A DNA stretch of 64,000 bases, from contig WOAB01000124.1 of assembly GCA_027886185.1 (NCBI GenBank), positions 1,488,001 to 1,552,000 on the forward strand, read 5' to 3'. Made by a program: the position numbers and the translations under genes. Origin of the DNA: Rheum nobile (taxonomy: Eukaryota > Streptophyta > Magnoliopsida > Caryophyllales > Polygonaceae). This document shows positions 1-13,059 of the stretch, piece after piece; within the stretch, counting starts at the first letter, position 1, and every line of letters begins with the position of its first letter. The notes under the pieces were generated by a model. The model did not search any database. It saw only the letters and a list, made by a program, of their open reading frames with translations, and was not told where the DNA came from.

Positions 1-3000
1 GTTGTGCATCCGGTAACCGGTGACGACATCCTCTGTAACTGACCCGTAAATCCAGCCGATCCGACCTCCCCACTCCGTCTTATCCTCGTACCAGCAGCTG
101 ATGACGCTGATGGCTTCGGCGACGATGGACGCGTCGAGGAGTGGCCGGGGAACGGTGCAGGCGCCGGGAGGGCGGCCGTTCTTGATCGACGGGTGATCCG
201 CCAAGGGCCGGCCTTGGAACTCGGCCACCGGGATGGAGTCAATGAGCATGCTGGAGTTTCCGAAGCGTTTGGGGAGGAGGGAGAGGTTCATGCCGCCCTC
301 GTAGTCGTCGTCGTCGCCCATGCGGAGGGAGCGGTTCTCCTCGGGGGTGGAGGCGGCGGGGGGGAGCTTCTTGCGGCGGGGGAAGCAGCAGCAGAGGGCG
401 GAGTGGTCCTTGGAGCGAGGGGGGTCGAAGCCGTAGAGGGCGACGCGGCGGAAGAGGCAGCCGGTGCCGACGTAGACGGGGCCCTGGAGGCCGTCGAGGG
501 CGCGCATGTTGACGTCGAAGAAGACGGTGTTGTGGTTGGCGTAGCGGTCGGAGGGGTCGATGCCCTCGAAGCGCTGGGGGAACTGGACGTAGCAGATGCG
601 GTCGCCGCCGCGGTCCATCATGAAGCACATGCCTTCGCGGATGGCTTGGGAGTTGTAGATGTAGTGGTCGCAGTCGAGGTTGAGCATGAAGGGGCCGTTC
701 GACATGACGGCCGACGCACGCACCAGGGCGTTCATGGCTCCCGCCTTCTTGTTGTGGTCGTAGCCCGGCCGCTTTTCACGGGACACGTACACCAGCATCG
801 GAAGCCGGATGTCGATGTCCGTGTAGTCTACCAGTGACTCGTCCCCGGAGCTTCCGTGCAGTGGTTCATCACTTGGTGGCTTCAACATTACCTGTTGCAA
901 ATTCAACCAAACAAGAGTTCAACAAAACTTATCACAACTTGGATTCTAACCAATTTGAACATAAGGAATCCAATAAAGTAACAAGGGTCTAATGGTGCAA
1001 ATGAAAATGAGTTTGAGATAGGGTTGTCCAAAACCAAACCGAATCAAATCGAATAAAACCGTAATTTAGTGGATTGAAAACTGAACCGAACATACTCGGT
1101 TCGGTTATAAACCGAAATAACTGAACATTTTGAAATTAGGTTAATTTAGGTTATTGAAACCAATTTTAATGCACAAAACCGAATTAGACCGAACCAGGTC
1201 AATTAAGGTTTTACTAGTTTATCTATAAATCTAGGGTTTGAACATTATTTTTAAAAATAAGTCGTTCTCATCGAACCGAAGCGAAAATCGATTATTATTT
1301 TTATGCAAACCGAATATAATTAGGTCGGGTTCGGTTCAAAAAACCGAAAAACTGATACCAATGAACATCCCTAGTTCGAGTTACCAAGAAAGTGAAGTGA
1401 ATACCTGAATAATTCCAGCATGATCACCTTTAGAGTGCTCAGATGAAGGCTGGAACCAAGTTCCAGGCCAATGAGTACCATCAGCCATCCAAGTCGCCTT
1501 CTTAACCTTCAAAGGCTCCAACGGCATATCTTCTCTAGCTTGCTCCCTCTGCAGTTTCAGGGCCTTAATCTCCTCCCTCGCGTTATAAGCGTCCGATCTC
1601 CTCCTAATCGAGTCAGGCAGCCCATTAATCCTCACCTTAAACTCGTCATACTCGCGCTTAACCCTCCTCCTATCCTTGACAAAGTCAGACTTCACCTTGT
1701 TCTTGTACGGGTCCTTCTTCAGGCTGAAGTAAGACTCAGGGTTCCTAGGTTCAATGTTATGCTTTCTACAGAACGGCACCCAGAGGTTAGCGAAGCTCGC
1801 AGCTTCAGCCATGGCCTCGAACGTCAGGAGGGCCCCACCGTCGTCAGAGACGTAGCAGGCGAGCTTCTCAACGGGATACTCTGCGGCGAGGATGGAGAGG
1901 ATTGTGTTGGAAGTCACAAGAGGAGGCTCCTTTTCCGGGTCAGCAGTGGAGACGAAAACGTCCATCCCGGGGAGGTCGGACTTTCCGGTAGGGTTGTTTG
2001 GGGTTGGGGTTTCGAACTTCTCTTTGAGGACGGTCAGGTCAACGATGCGGTTGACTGGGCATAGCTTGGGGAGCTGATCAAGGACCCACGAGAAGGCGAA
2101 CCAGATCTCGCATATGACGGACATGAACCAAAGCCAGATTGCGTCCTTGTTTGGGTGCTTCAGTCTCCATGCTAGGAACAGGCCAAGAACAACCAACCGA
2201 ATCACCACTAAAAGCCTGCATAAATTGATTGGATTGTCACTATATTTACAATCTCACACATTCTTGATCTTTCAAGTATAATAAGAACATTATAGCATGT
2301 ATGGTTTCATTCATCTTAATCTTGTAGATATTAGAACCTTAGCTTAACAAGACATCCTTTCAAGAAAATAGATGCATCTAAATCAGGGCAAAGAACTAAT
2401 TGCAAGAAAAGGATATGAAGTTTTTTTTATGATTAGCCTGTGGTTCTGCGCTGCACCCTACCATGTAAATGTGCAGTGACCATTTAAACTCGCCATCTCA
2501 AATAGCTTTGCTCAATAGTCGTCCACTAGACCAACTCAGATATAAAGCCATTATTCATTTCTAATGATGTTATCATAGAACCAAAGCTATGCATATGATT
2601 TTGATGCACACAATATCTTATAGAGAAGATCACATAATGCATTACTACCTATTCTTGAAAGACTAAGATGTGTTTGGCAAGGCCCAAAAAGGAGCTTTTG
2701 AGGTAGCGTTTTAAAAAAAATAAGGATATTTGGCAACTAGTGGTAGAGGTAACTTTTAGTGTTTGAAACGCTATTTTTTTCAATGCTAACTTTCTAATTT
2801 ATGTTAGTTTCAACTGCTACTTTCACCACTATTGCTACCACTTAACATGTCAAACAGGGCCTAAAGGCATCAAGCGATAAGTTCATCTACAACATTAAGA
2901 AATCATCATTACAATACATAAGTAGCCATATTTTGCTGCACAACCACATAAAACTTTGACCCACCACTCTAATTAGGGTCTGTTTGTATGTCATGCCATA

Positions 3001-4190
3001 ATATTTAATTTGACATTATAATGTCAAATTTTATATTAAATCCATAAATTTAGGATTCGTTTGGATTCCCTCAATAATGCATTTTAATGCATTAAATTGA
3101 TAATTTTAATACACGATAATGCATTCTAGATTGGAATCCAAACATATCCTTAATACTAAATTTGACATTATAATGTCAGATAAGACATTATGGTATGTAA
3201 TCCAAACATGCCCTAATAACTCATGAAACTATTGAAAGTCAATACTAGAAATTTGACTATGACAAGAAAAATGCAACAGAATAGAGAAAGAAGAGAAGAT
3301 TACCGGTAGGGGCTAATGACACCAGCGGGAATCTTAAGCTTACGAGTGAGAGGCCTCCAAGGCTTGTTATGAAAATCAGACGGCTCTCGAATACTCCCAT
3401 CATCACTATTCGTCCCATCATTCCCATACTCCCACGAGTCCTTAGGCCAAATGGCGTTCCCATACCCATAAGTCCCCTTAGTCTCAAACAGCCACCTATT
3501 GTGGTCAAACTCCCCGCCTCCATTCTGGCTCATAAACCCTGACTTCGTAGACTTCATCAGCGACAATCTCCTCTCCGTCTTCGACATCCCATCGGAGTTT
3601 GGCAACGGCAACGGACGCCCGTTACCGTCCACCGCCTTGTCATCCAAGTCAGTGCTCTTATAAGGCATCTTACACCCAGGACAAAGTGCATCGCCACCCT
3701 TAACAGCGTCAATGTAACAGTCCCTACAGATCTTGAAATCGCACTCACAAGGGAGGATGTCGGCCCCACGCCCGTCGCTCATCACCTTGCCGTCACAGCC
3801 GGGGACGGCGCAAGATGACCCTTTTGCCCCTGCCATCTGCGGGTGGCTGGCCCCGGACTCGGTCACCTTGTCCATCAAGTGGGCCCTGGTGCTGCTGTTG
3901 AAGCCTCCTGTGAACAGGGAGTTTGACACGTACTGCTCCTCCACTCTCTGGGAGATTGACGGGTCCATTGGCTGATTGTCGGGCGTGGCCGGGATTTGGA
4001 CGGTGTAGTTCATGAACTCTACACTGCCGATCTCGCTGTCCAGATCGTCTCGAGAGAGGTTGTCCCTTGAGTAGTTGATGTAGCGTCCCGATGCCGTCCG
4101 CCTGGCGAACGTGACAGCTGGCTGCCGCGTTGGCCTTGCTGGCGGGAGGTCGGAGGAGTCGGACAAGTTTGATCTGCTGGGCTTGAACAT
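1..4190 (-). CDS. CSLD: Cellulose synthase-like D protein, 3' end cut off by window
   Basis: This is a processive GT2 glycosyltransferase of the plant CSLD family, which makes beta-glucan for tip growth and cell plates in Golgi/plasma membrane. Coding exons are 3304-4190, 1405-2215 and 1-891, joined at GT/AG sites with frame kept. The start at 4190 gives the family N-terminus. A RING-like cysteine zinc finger lies at about residues 127-173 (CAVPGC ... CPGC). A first membrane segment opens exon 2 (VVLGLFLAW). Catalytic signatures are SDDGG in exon 2, DCDH in exon 3 and VTEDVVTG just before the window edge. The QxxRW motif and the C-terminal membrane helices lie outside. The 863 codons seen compare with about 1,140 for the family. 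No lesion is seen. Which CSLD subgroup it belongs to is not resolved. Confidence 0.96.
1019..1373. mobile_element. hAT-like MITE in CSLD intron 2
   Basis: A 355-bp AT-rich segment rich in CCGAAC/CCGAAT and GGTTCGGTT motifs fills most of the intron. Its ends are imperfect inverted repeats (TAGGGTTGTCCA at the left, TAGGGATGTTCA read in from the right). It is flanked by imperfect 8-bp direct repeats, GTTTGAGA and GTTCGAGT, which fits a hAT-type target duplication. No coding capacity is seen. Confidence 0.6.
2660..2870. repeat. Possible degenerate MITE in CSLD intron 1
   Basis: The outer sequences GTGTTTGGCAAGGCCC and (inverted) GGCCCTGTTTGACA resemble hAT MITE termini. Inside, GGCAACTAGTGGTAGAGG has a loosely matching inverted partner near 2830. 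No convincing target duplication was found. Confidence 0.3.
2973..3216. mobile_element. Tourist/PIF-Harbinger-like MITE in CSLD intron 1
   Basis: A 244-bp near-palindromic element. The left end TTAGGGTCTGTTTG pairs with the inverted right end TTAGGGCATGTTTG, and the pairing continues inward through ATGCCATAAT. It is flanked on both sides by TAA (2970-2972 and 3217-3219), the 3-bp target duplication of PIF/Harbinger elements. Each arm carries a TGACATTATAATGTCA palindrome. A second element sits inside at 3051-3152. Confidence 0.7.
3051..3152. mobile_element. Inner MITE nested in the 2973-3216 element
   Basis: About 100 bp with its own inverted ends, TAGGATTCGTTTGGATTCC on the left and its near-complement GGAATCCAAACATATCCTTA on the right. 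It splits the outer element roughly in the middle, so it arrived later or is a palindrome-extended variant of the same family. Confidence 0.55.
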
Positions 4191-5668
4191 GTTGTAGCAG
4201 TGGAGGGAAGGAGCTTTAAATTGGATTCTGTGTTGAGTTTTTGTTATGAAACTAAATCATCAAGTGCATTGATCTCTCCCCATGACCCATCACCCACCAA
4301 AGATCAAATTGCAACTCTTGCTCTTTAACTCCTTTATACCACCACAAAAAATAGATACATTATACATCAACTGAAATGAAAATGTTTTATTCTCTAATCT
4401 CCATGTTTCAGAAGATGGTAGTGGTTGCCCACAACTTGGAAATAGAATAAGAAAACAGATGTACAGGGAATTAAAATAAACGAAGCATTGAACCAGCTGA
4501 AGACGTGCAACACTCAAAAGAGAAGTGCTTGCATCTTCAATTATGGAGCTGAAGTTGAACTCCACAACTCTCCTACTTCCTTCTGTGTCAACCTGTCTCC
4601 TTCAAAAATAATACTACAACACCAAAGATTTTCAACACCGTTCTTCCCCCTTAGATTTTTGAATTCTTCAACAGAAATTCACCTATTCAAAACAAAAATG
4701 AGTTCATTTTAACTAGTTAAACTTGGGATTTTTTTTTTTTTTTTTTTTTTTGTTACAAGTTATACTACAATTTTTGGTACATTATGTGCATGTGCATCTG
4801 TACAACAGTACAAGCATAGGCATATTCAAGAATATGTTTTGGGTTGATTTACGGTTTGAGTAGGTATCGAGGTGGCTGAATTTTGGGTTCGACTTGTTTC
4901 ATGTCAGTCACTTTTATATTTTGCTGTTCTGTGCAAACTCTGTATTTAAGTCGTTTAAATATGGAGTCAATTTGTTTATGGGGTTAATCGAGTAAAAATC
5001 ATGGCTTCTCTCCTTCATGTACCAGAGTCTCTTCTCAGTACACAAAACTCCTGGATGTTTTAATGAAAATTAAACTACAAATTACCTTTGAATGCTTTCA
5101 TATATGAACAAATAAAAAACCCTGTAGAGTGTATATGAATGATCACAGCAGTAGAAGTTGCATTTCAATAGTCAAGATAAGGTATTTTTCCACTGTACAA
5201 TTTGTGAAGAAGACTCCCAACGACCACACATGCAGCTGCAGTCTTACAACTCCCCCAATTTCCAGCCCCAATAATTTAAACATAGGGAAAAAAATAAGGC
5301 CAAAGGGCGGTAACATAAGTTATTTTGTTGAAGGGATTTTCACCTACGCAAACACAGAAAAGAGACCCCAAAAGAGAAAAGGATGAGAAATCAGAGAAAC
5401 CCCAACAACAAAAAAGGGGAGGGGAGTTCCTCACAAAGTTCATAGAAAGTGTTTCAGTTCAAGCACACCACCAAGCAAAATGTGCTCCGGCTTCTAGAGT
5501 TCAAAGCTCCCAAGCAAAAACCCGCCTTCTTCGCTTTCAATCCTCCTCTGCTTACCTTCTTTCTTCCTAAATTTTATTTTCTTTGTACACCAGTTTTATA
5601 TATTGCACAAGTCAGAAACCCACAGGCCACCATGGTATTATTTCAGTATGGTGGCTGATTTGCTCCTA
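4191..5668. other. Intergenic region, CSLD promoter side to MEI2-like 3' flank
   Basis: About 1.5 kb with no supported gene. The right part of this interval is CSLD upstream DNA and includes a long T run at about 4730-4751. The part next to 5669 must hold the 3' UTR of the MEI2-like gene. Small reading frames here have no family signature. Confidence 0.5.
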
Positions 5669-8600
5669 CTAAAGCTGGTCAAGCTTCTCTTCTGCAGTGA
5701 CCCTGGTGCTGCCAACAGACGAATCTCCAGCTTCAAATGCATTTTCCAGATGCTCCTGGATGATCTGTGTTTCAGGAAACACAATGGAAATCAAGCTTAA
5801 GTTTATGTTTCAGCTTCTTAAATAACAAATTTAGGCCGATCTAAATTTTTTATACTGCAGTTGACAGCATTTCAGTGAAAAAGGTGTATTTCAATCCCAA
5901 TATGGGCTTCTAGAGTAAATGATGTTTACTATTGTGGGTTCAGAACATGCATTTGGTTTTACATGAGCTTCACAGTAGTTCATTCCAAAGATGTTAACTT
6001 CTAAGGCATTTTGAGGGGTCAAATTAAGGTACTTATGATTACAAAACACCTGAACTCTATCAGAGCTCAACTCAAAGTTGAAAAAGTAGTAGAAAGCTAG
6101 AAAATATTCAAGTCAGCTAAGCACATTGCTAATGGATTAACTCACCTGCTCACCAGCCTCAGTTCCCTCGGAGTGGAATAGGATTGGTCTGCACCGCTTG
6201 TCTTCATTCATCAAGCTAGAGTTCTGAAAGTGAGCAACAAGGGCTGCTCTTCCCTGAATACGAGCATATGCCAAGGAAGCAACTTTCTCACTGTTAAATT
6301 TCTCCCATTTCTTTCCGTTAAATGCCTGCCACAAGAAATGATGAAAGTGTATTGTTGACACTGTTCCACAGAACTGAGATATTTCCAATCAAGAAACAGG
6401 ATAATATTATATCGTTAGGGAACATGGACTGGTGTTTGAAATACGACCTCATAGAACGAAATTATATGTGAAGGAGACAGCATGTTGATGAATGCATAGC
6501 CCACATTACATTTATTCTGCAACAAGAAAGATTAGGATACATGTCACGGACTGTTAAGAACTCAGGAATCAATGCTTAAATTCTTATTTCAAAAGCTTTA
6601 CCTTGAAATCTATTGGCAAATAGAGGAAGTCGTAGGTGCCCTTGTGTGTCTCATCAATAGCTAACAACAGCATTTTGGATGTGTACCTACAAACATTTAA
6701 CAACAAATAAGTTGAATATGAAAGAATGAATTATCTCCAGATATATAAAACTTTGGAGGAGATCATTACTTGTTTGGGATATTTTTAATCATCAAAGTAG
6801 TTCTGGAATCTTCACCATTGGCAATCTTCTCCAAGTCAAGCTGAAACTGCATTTTGCTTTCTGTCTGGTATGCAGTATTCTCAAACCGCTGGCTCCGCCC
6901 ATGATCAATCTCTCCACCATTGAGTGCTAATCCAGGATAAGGACCATTACTGAGAAAAACAGGATTGAATCTTGGTGAAGACATCATTCTGAAACTAGGT
7001 GAACCATGATCAGACATGTTTCCTGCAATGCCACCATGCACTGCAGCTCGAGAACCCATATTCATCATATAGCTTACATTTCTGGACCTGGGACCAACGT
7101 TAATCCCTCCTCCAAAAGCACCAGCATTCAGAAGTGAAGTATCAGGGGACTCGGGGAAGAAGCCAAAACGCCTATCCGGGAAAAAACCAGAAGGAGCAGA
7201 TCCAACATGGTGATGTTGATGCTGGGAAGAACCTACTAAAGAACTCTGTTGTCGGATTGGATAAGGAAGGCCATGTCCATTCCCATTAGATGTCAGTGGA
7301 TGTCCTCCAGAGGAGTTTGACCAGCCAGTTTTTGGCTTTTCAGGGTACGTACTGGGACTTCCCCAGAGAAATTGTGGCCCAGATAGTGTCTCGATATCAG
7401 AACCATAAGAAGTAGAGGACATGTCACTAGCATATTGGCCCATTTTAAGGTCAGGAAACGAATGAGGATGTTGGAAGTTTGATGATCGATGTTCTGAATT
7501 TGCATCACCAAATAGATGTTCAACATGGCTACCCCTTGCAGGTTCCTTACCGATGGGTTTCAACGTGTTTGAAACTTGGGATTTCAGCACTGACGCTAGG
7601 CCATGTAAATTACTAGTTGTAGGACTCAATGTCGCATATCCAGGGGATCTACTGAAACCATGCATGGGACTGTGCTCAATAGGGCTATTAAATTGGGGTG
7701 CCCAGTTACCTGCCAAGATTTTGATAAGCCAGCCTCAGCCTAAAGTTAAATATCAATACCATACCCTGCAAACCTGCAATTAAAGAAAATGGAGGAAGAA
7801 ATCATACCAGGTGGAGAACTAGTGATTGGGGAACCAACATGATGGCGGAAAGTGCGAGATTCGTCCAGTTCAAGTTCTTGATTCAGTTGCAGCATCAAGC
7901 TGAGATGACAGACTCCATCAGCTCAAGCAACAATATGACAAGCAAACATGGTATGTTGTACGGAAAAAGCTTCTGGCAAACTCATCGGTAAATGAGAGTT
8001 ATCAAGAATATATATGGCACAAAGCACCGAGTGTAACAGATGTGAAGACAAATGACAGCTAATAGGTGGAAATAACTACGAATTTACACCCACAATTATC
8101 ACAATTTACACTTACTTGCGACGAGTCCCACCAGGACGACTCGGTTCAAGCTTTATACGCTTACCAGCTATGTCACTCATATTTAAGGCCTTAAGGGCTA
8201 AATCTGCACCTCTAACATCATAAAATTCAATGAATTTATGATGTCTCTTCTGTGGTGTCTCCCTTATCTAAACAAAAATATAACAAAGGTCAACATCCAA
8301 ACTTCAGAACCAGAGTTATCCATAGTGGTAGCTGCAAATACCTCTTTAACCTCTCCATAGGCTCCAAATATTTGACGGAGTTCTTCGTTTGAAACTGATG
8401 GATCCAAATTAAACACCACCAAAGTTCCTTGATTTATATCCTTCTCAGATGGATTATCCTAATCATGTTAAAAACAAGAGATTATCCTAAGATGCAATAA
8501 AGACCACCATTATTGAAGTCATTTCTGATGACTCAAGTTCTCTACAACTGAGAAAGTGCTCTCAAACCTTAGGAATTGAAAAATGAATATCAAGTTTTCT

Positions 8601-10520
8601 TCTTCTCAGTGGCTTGTTTTGTAATCCCCGCATTGCAGCTCGTGCATCACGGATATCATAGTAAGATATCATGACAAAACCCCTGTGTTTGCATGCAGTA
8701 TACATTGTCCGAATATCACCATATTGCTGCAAGTAGATAACACTCATTACGTGGTGCAAAAGGCAAGTCATAAATATGAAATTAATACTGAATTATTGCG
8801 ACATGAAAAAGAGAGAGAATATTACTGCAACTTGTCGCCTAGTTATTAATTATTGTGTTACATTAGAGTGACCCAAACACGTCACACAGTAATTCATTTT
8901 TTTGTATACTATAGAACAAATTCCTTAAACGATGGTGCAAAAGGCAAGTCATAAATATGAAATTAATACTGAATTATTGCAACATGAAAAAGAGAGAGAA
9001 TTTTACTGCAACTTGTCGCCTAGTTATTAATTATTGTGTTACATTAGAGTGACCCAAACACGTCACACAGTTATTCATTTTTTTGTATACTATAGAACAA
9101 ATTCCTTATACGAGGGACCTTTTTCAATCAAATAGAGCAACTTAATTGATGCCTTTTATTACATAAAAAAGCAATCATTTGTAACTTACAAGGATGTAAA
9201 TTCCTTTTTTGCATAATAATGTGCTTAAAGCAAAGTCAAAGTTACATCATAAAAAGGCAATTATCACTCATGATCTCATTTTTAATCCACAGCTATTCCA
9301 TCAGATTCAGAGGACACTCACTAGAATCTCTCACATTTCAAAGAGGTAGCCTAATACTGACACCAGCACAGTTGCAAACAGGAGAATATGAAAGAGAATA
9401 ACAACAGCGTGCAATGAAGCAACACAGTCCTAGAAAAATAAAATGGTGGTATTGCAAGTGGTCCAGAAATAATCCGGAAATATATTCTTAATGCATGAAG
9501 AAACGATATTGTGGAAGTTAAGGCATTATAAGACCAAATCTAATCAAAGCATAATGTTGCAGGAGTAAAGAGAACTACAATCAGTTGAGATGTATCTTAT
9601 TCTTCCAGTAAAAGACTCATGCCGTAGCTAGCCATGCAAGATAAAACAAGAAAAATCTTTAGGGTAACTCAAAATCTCAATACAATATGTATATATCAAA
9701 AGTAACTTCATTTTACAGAATAGAATTACCTCAAAAAGAATCCTCAGTTCTGAATCCTCGACATTGCTATTGATATTACGGACAAACAAAGTTCGTGAAG
9801 GATGCTCTCCATAAGGATGCTCTCCCACAATAGTTCCAGCACCATTAGGAAGGCCATAGTGCATTATCCCATTCCCAGCAACACTATCTGTCAAGTTAAA
9901 CTTGGCCATGCCCATGCTCAAACTTCCCTCAGCATCATTCTCCAATTCCATACCTCCCAAACTGTCAAATAGATCAGCGTCTTCTGATTCCTCCAGCTGA
10001 CTAGGCATGGCACTAAGGTCATAATCAGCAATTCCAGCTAAAAGCTCATCCTCGTTATCAGGAAGCAAAAAAGCTATTGTTTGTTTCGCAATATCCTCAA
10101 GCGAATCATCAATGCCTTGATGGATTTGATTTAAAGTAGCAGTATCATCAAGAGATTCATGACCTGGTCCACCATTTACCATTACTGCAAAGAAGCAACA
10201 ATGAATGTAAGTTGCTAGCAAGTTAGGCAAAAAATAGAAAAAAATATCCTTAAGGGATACGTACGTTTCTCATGAGGAAGAACAGGTAACGAGCTTGAAA
10301 AGGAAACATCATTTGATGCATGGTATCCACTTGAACTAGATTGGAAGTTCCATGCACCAGTCCCCACCCTTTTTGAGATATTCATTGTTGGAGTCATTAA
10401 AGGACCTGCAAACCAGAGATATGTCACTTAGCAGTATAATATAATAAGTCATCCTTAATGTAATGGAACAGATCAACATTAACAATCACCTAAAAGAAAC
10501 TTTCCAGGGTACTGCTCCAT
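5669..10520 (-). CDS. AML: MEI2-like RNA-binding protein, three RRMs
   Basis: Member of the plant Arabidopsis-MEI2-like family of RNA-binding regulators of meiosis and meristem activity. Twelve coding exons: 10490-10520, 10265-10405, 9730-10184, 8568-8726, 8342-8458, 8116-8267, 7808-7899, 6770-7709, 6602-6686, 6448-6516, 6146-6325, 5669-5764. They total 838 codons plus stop with every junction in frame, normal for the family. RRM1 (about residues 183-258) has RNP2 LFVRNI and RNP1-like RGFVMISY. RRM2 (about 268-345) has LVVFNL. The family-diagnostic RRM3 (about 684-800) has LMIKNIPNK and NVGYAFIN. The ATG at 10520 opens MEQYPGKF and is the first in the inferred exon; a longer N-terminus cannot be excluded. 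The 5' UTR probably has a further exon near 11540-11740. Confidence 0.93.
8752..9113. repeat. Recent 181-bp tandem duplication in a MEI2-like intron
   Basis: Two head-to-tail copies, 8752-8932 and 8933-9113, differ at only about four positions. The unit abuts directly with no spacer. It lies in the intron between the exon ending at 9730 and the one starting at 8726, close to the 3' splice site of that intron, and does not change coding sequence. Confidence 0.9.
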
Positions 10521-11760
10521 GTCATCAGGTGCTGCTCAAAATTCCAAAGCCAATAAGATAGATGACTTCAGAACAAGTTGGGATATATATATATCTTGGT
10601 GGACAAGAGAGAACGGATGAGAAAACAAGACAGTGAAGCAACCCAAACAAGAGCCTAAAATGAGACATTGATTGATTCTTCATGTACCAAGTACCTCTCC
10701 TACTCTTTGGGATTTGGACTGAAGAGAAGAAACAGAATGCTCCAAGAAGAAAAAGAAAATCTCAACACATATTTCAGCAATTAGATTAACCATGCTATCA
10801 TGAGTCAATTTCAGCAACGGGAACTATACAAAAGAGAGAACACATTTACACAGCATAACCCACTCAAAGCAATGTCAGAAAAAGAAAATCTCAAAAGCAG
10901 CAAATTCGAACACAAACGCAACTCCCGTGGGGGAATTCTGATCATTGACCGCTGAATGCTCCAGCAGGAAATATAAGGCCATGAAATTGGAAAAAGCATG
11001 GAATCAAGAAGAATATACACGAAAAAAAGATCATCACTCAACACAAGTACACTAAAAAATCATACAGAACACGAATAAATTAACTATAACTCAAAAAGAA
11101 GATCTCTTTCCAGTGGCCAAGGAGGGTCGTTCGGTCAGATACATCAAGCACAAAGAAGGCATGCAAGGATTGTTTCAACAAAGCAACATGCAGACCGATT
11201 TCCCATCACAACTTGCAAGAAGACACACAAGAGCACGATAGTGATACTGTACAGAAAGAGAAATTGAAAGACTAAGACTAACTTCAATCCACGCCCCTTG
11301 GAAAAACAAGATACAGATGAAGACCTAGAAACAACAATAATCAAGTCAAAGATCGCCCAAAATCATCCAAATTAGTCCCGAAATGAAAACCTAATACGGC
11401 AAACTCACTCCGACTACGAAAAGCCCGCACTCTGAAAAGGTAAAACAAGGAGCAAAATTGGACGATTACAGTCAGCTGAAACTGCAAAACTAGCAACGAA
11501 TATCAAAAGCAATGATAGACAAGGGTTTTCGCATACCGTGCAAAGAGTCAACAGGCTCCTCAACTCAGAACTCTCAAGTAGAGACTCGCACGTTTCTCCT
11601 GCTGCTTCTACACTTGCAATTGAACAAGTAGAAAACTCCCAAGCAAGGCAGTCCGGCGTAATTAACAGCCACACAAATCAGGAAAAAGATGGATTTTTAA
11701 AGCAGATTATGATCATCTGCAGAGAAGAAAACCTATGGAGATAGATGAAGAAGAGAGAGA
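10521..11760 (-). promoter_or_regulatory. 5' UTR, leader intron and promoter side of the MEI2-like gene
   Basis: No coding capacity of its own. A good donor (CACG followed by GTATGC, minus strand, near 11537) and the acceptor just upstream of the start-codon exon near 10531 suggest a leader intron of about 1 kb, a common arrangement in plant housekeeping and regulatory genes. The transcription start would be near 11.7 kb. This is inferred only. Confidence 0.4.
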
Positions 11761-12386
11761 CGTGACGAAATAAGTATATTGTGGGGATTTTCTAATAAAT
11801 TTGTCTGCTTGTACTGGATTTCACGGTTTCATCCATTCGATTGCTTCTCTTCTTCGCTTACTTCATTTCCCGTCCAATTTTATGAGGATACGATACTATT
11901 ATTTTAGATAATGAAGGTTAGTTGCTTTAAATAAAAAAAAAGTAATGGATGTTGATGATAGGAAATAATAAATACTAGGAGATAGAATCAGAGAGTAAAT
12001 TAGTACAGAATTGGAGAAAAAGGAAAGAATGGTGTTTTCCTTTTTTCTTTTTAGATTAAAAAGGGAGAGCAGATGATTGATGGCTGATGAGAGGAGAGAG
12101 AAAGCGCCGGTGTTGACGGGAGTAGTGGCCGATTTAACTGCTTTTAAATGTCCTCTGGCGTCCGCGTGGACCCGCCTCCAACAATTATATATGAAAAAGG
12201 GTAAATCAAACGAGCAGAATATCCGCCCATTAGGATATTTTCCGAAGAAAATCAAGATATTAAGGTAAAAGGATTATTACAATATTTCCCGGGCATTGTG
12301 AAAATTACACAGACGAGCAGAATTTGGATGTTTTTATCAAAAGTGTTGGGGTTAGGGTTTACAAAACAAACTCCACATACAAAAGG
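11761..12386. other. Intergenic, no feature recognised
   Basis: AT-rich DNA upstream of the MEI2-like gene. Short reading frames on both strands show no family resemblance. Confidence 0.4.
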
Positions 12387-13059
12387 GGGTAAATTATAAG
12401 ATTGGTCCCTAATCTTTTCATCTCGTTGTATATTAGTCTCAAACTTTTCAATCTTGCTTTACGTTAGTCCCAAAGTTTTAAACTAATGTTTGTATTTTGT
12501 TTTATGGTAATCTTTAATCTTTCAAAAAAATAAAATTAGTCCCAACATTTACTTGTCGTTCTATTATAATTTATAACCTTCCATTATATTTTATTTTTCT
12601 AAAAAAATAAAATCTAGTCTTCTTTTTTAATATGATATTTACTTGACCAATATTTTTTAGTTTATGGTAATTAAATTAATAAATTAAATTTTATTTAGAG
12701 AAACCATTGGTATATCATATTTTATTTATTCTTAAAAATCTTCAAAACAAGTTTTTAATATTGATTTTAAGGTTTTAAAATTTTAGTTTATTACTTTTGA
12801 TATTATATGATAGGATAAAGATAAATTAAATTAAATATTACATCAAACTTTATTTGGTGTTGAAAGTAAATATTTTACTTGTTTTAAAAAGAAAACTAAA
12901 TCTACTTATAAAAAGACTAGATTTAAATCAATTTACAACTTGAGGACCAACATTGAAGAACAAGAAGCAATATTAAGAGACCAATTTAAAACAATTTATA
13001 AGTTGAGGACCAACATTGAACTATATGAAAATGTTAGAGACCAATCCTATACTTTACCC
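12387..13059. mobile_element. 673-bp non-autonomous element with terminal inverted repeats
   Basis: The left end reads GGGTAAATTATAAGATTGGT and the inverted right end GGGTAAAGTATAGGATTGGT, an imperfect repeat of about 26 bp. The interior is AT-rich, non-coding, and repeats phrases such as TTAGTCCCAA and GAGGACCAACATTGAA. No clear target duplication was found, so the superfamily is open. Its length and ends suggest a MULE- or hAT-derived MITE. Confidence 0.6.

Noticed and set aside
239..628. 129-codon minus-strand frame, Pro/Arg/Leu-rich
   Set aside because: Wrong frame of the same CSLD exon; the GC-rich codon bias keeps all frames open.
193..837. 214-codon open frame on the plus strand rich in Val, Gly, Ala and Glu
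   Set aside because: It is the antisense shadow of CSLD exon 3, which reads as perfect CSLD protein on the minus strand.
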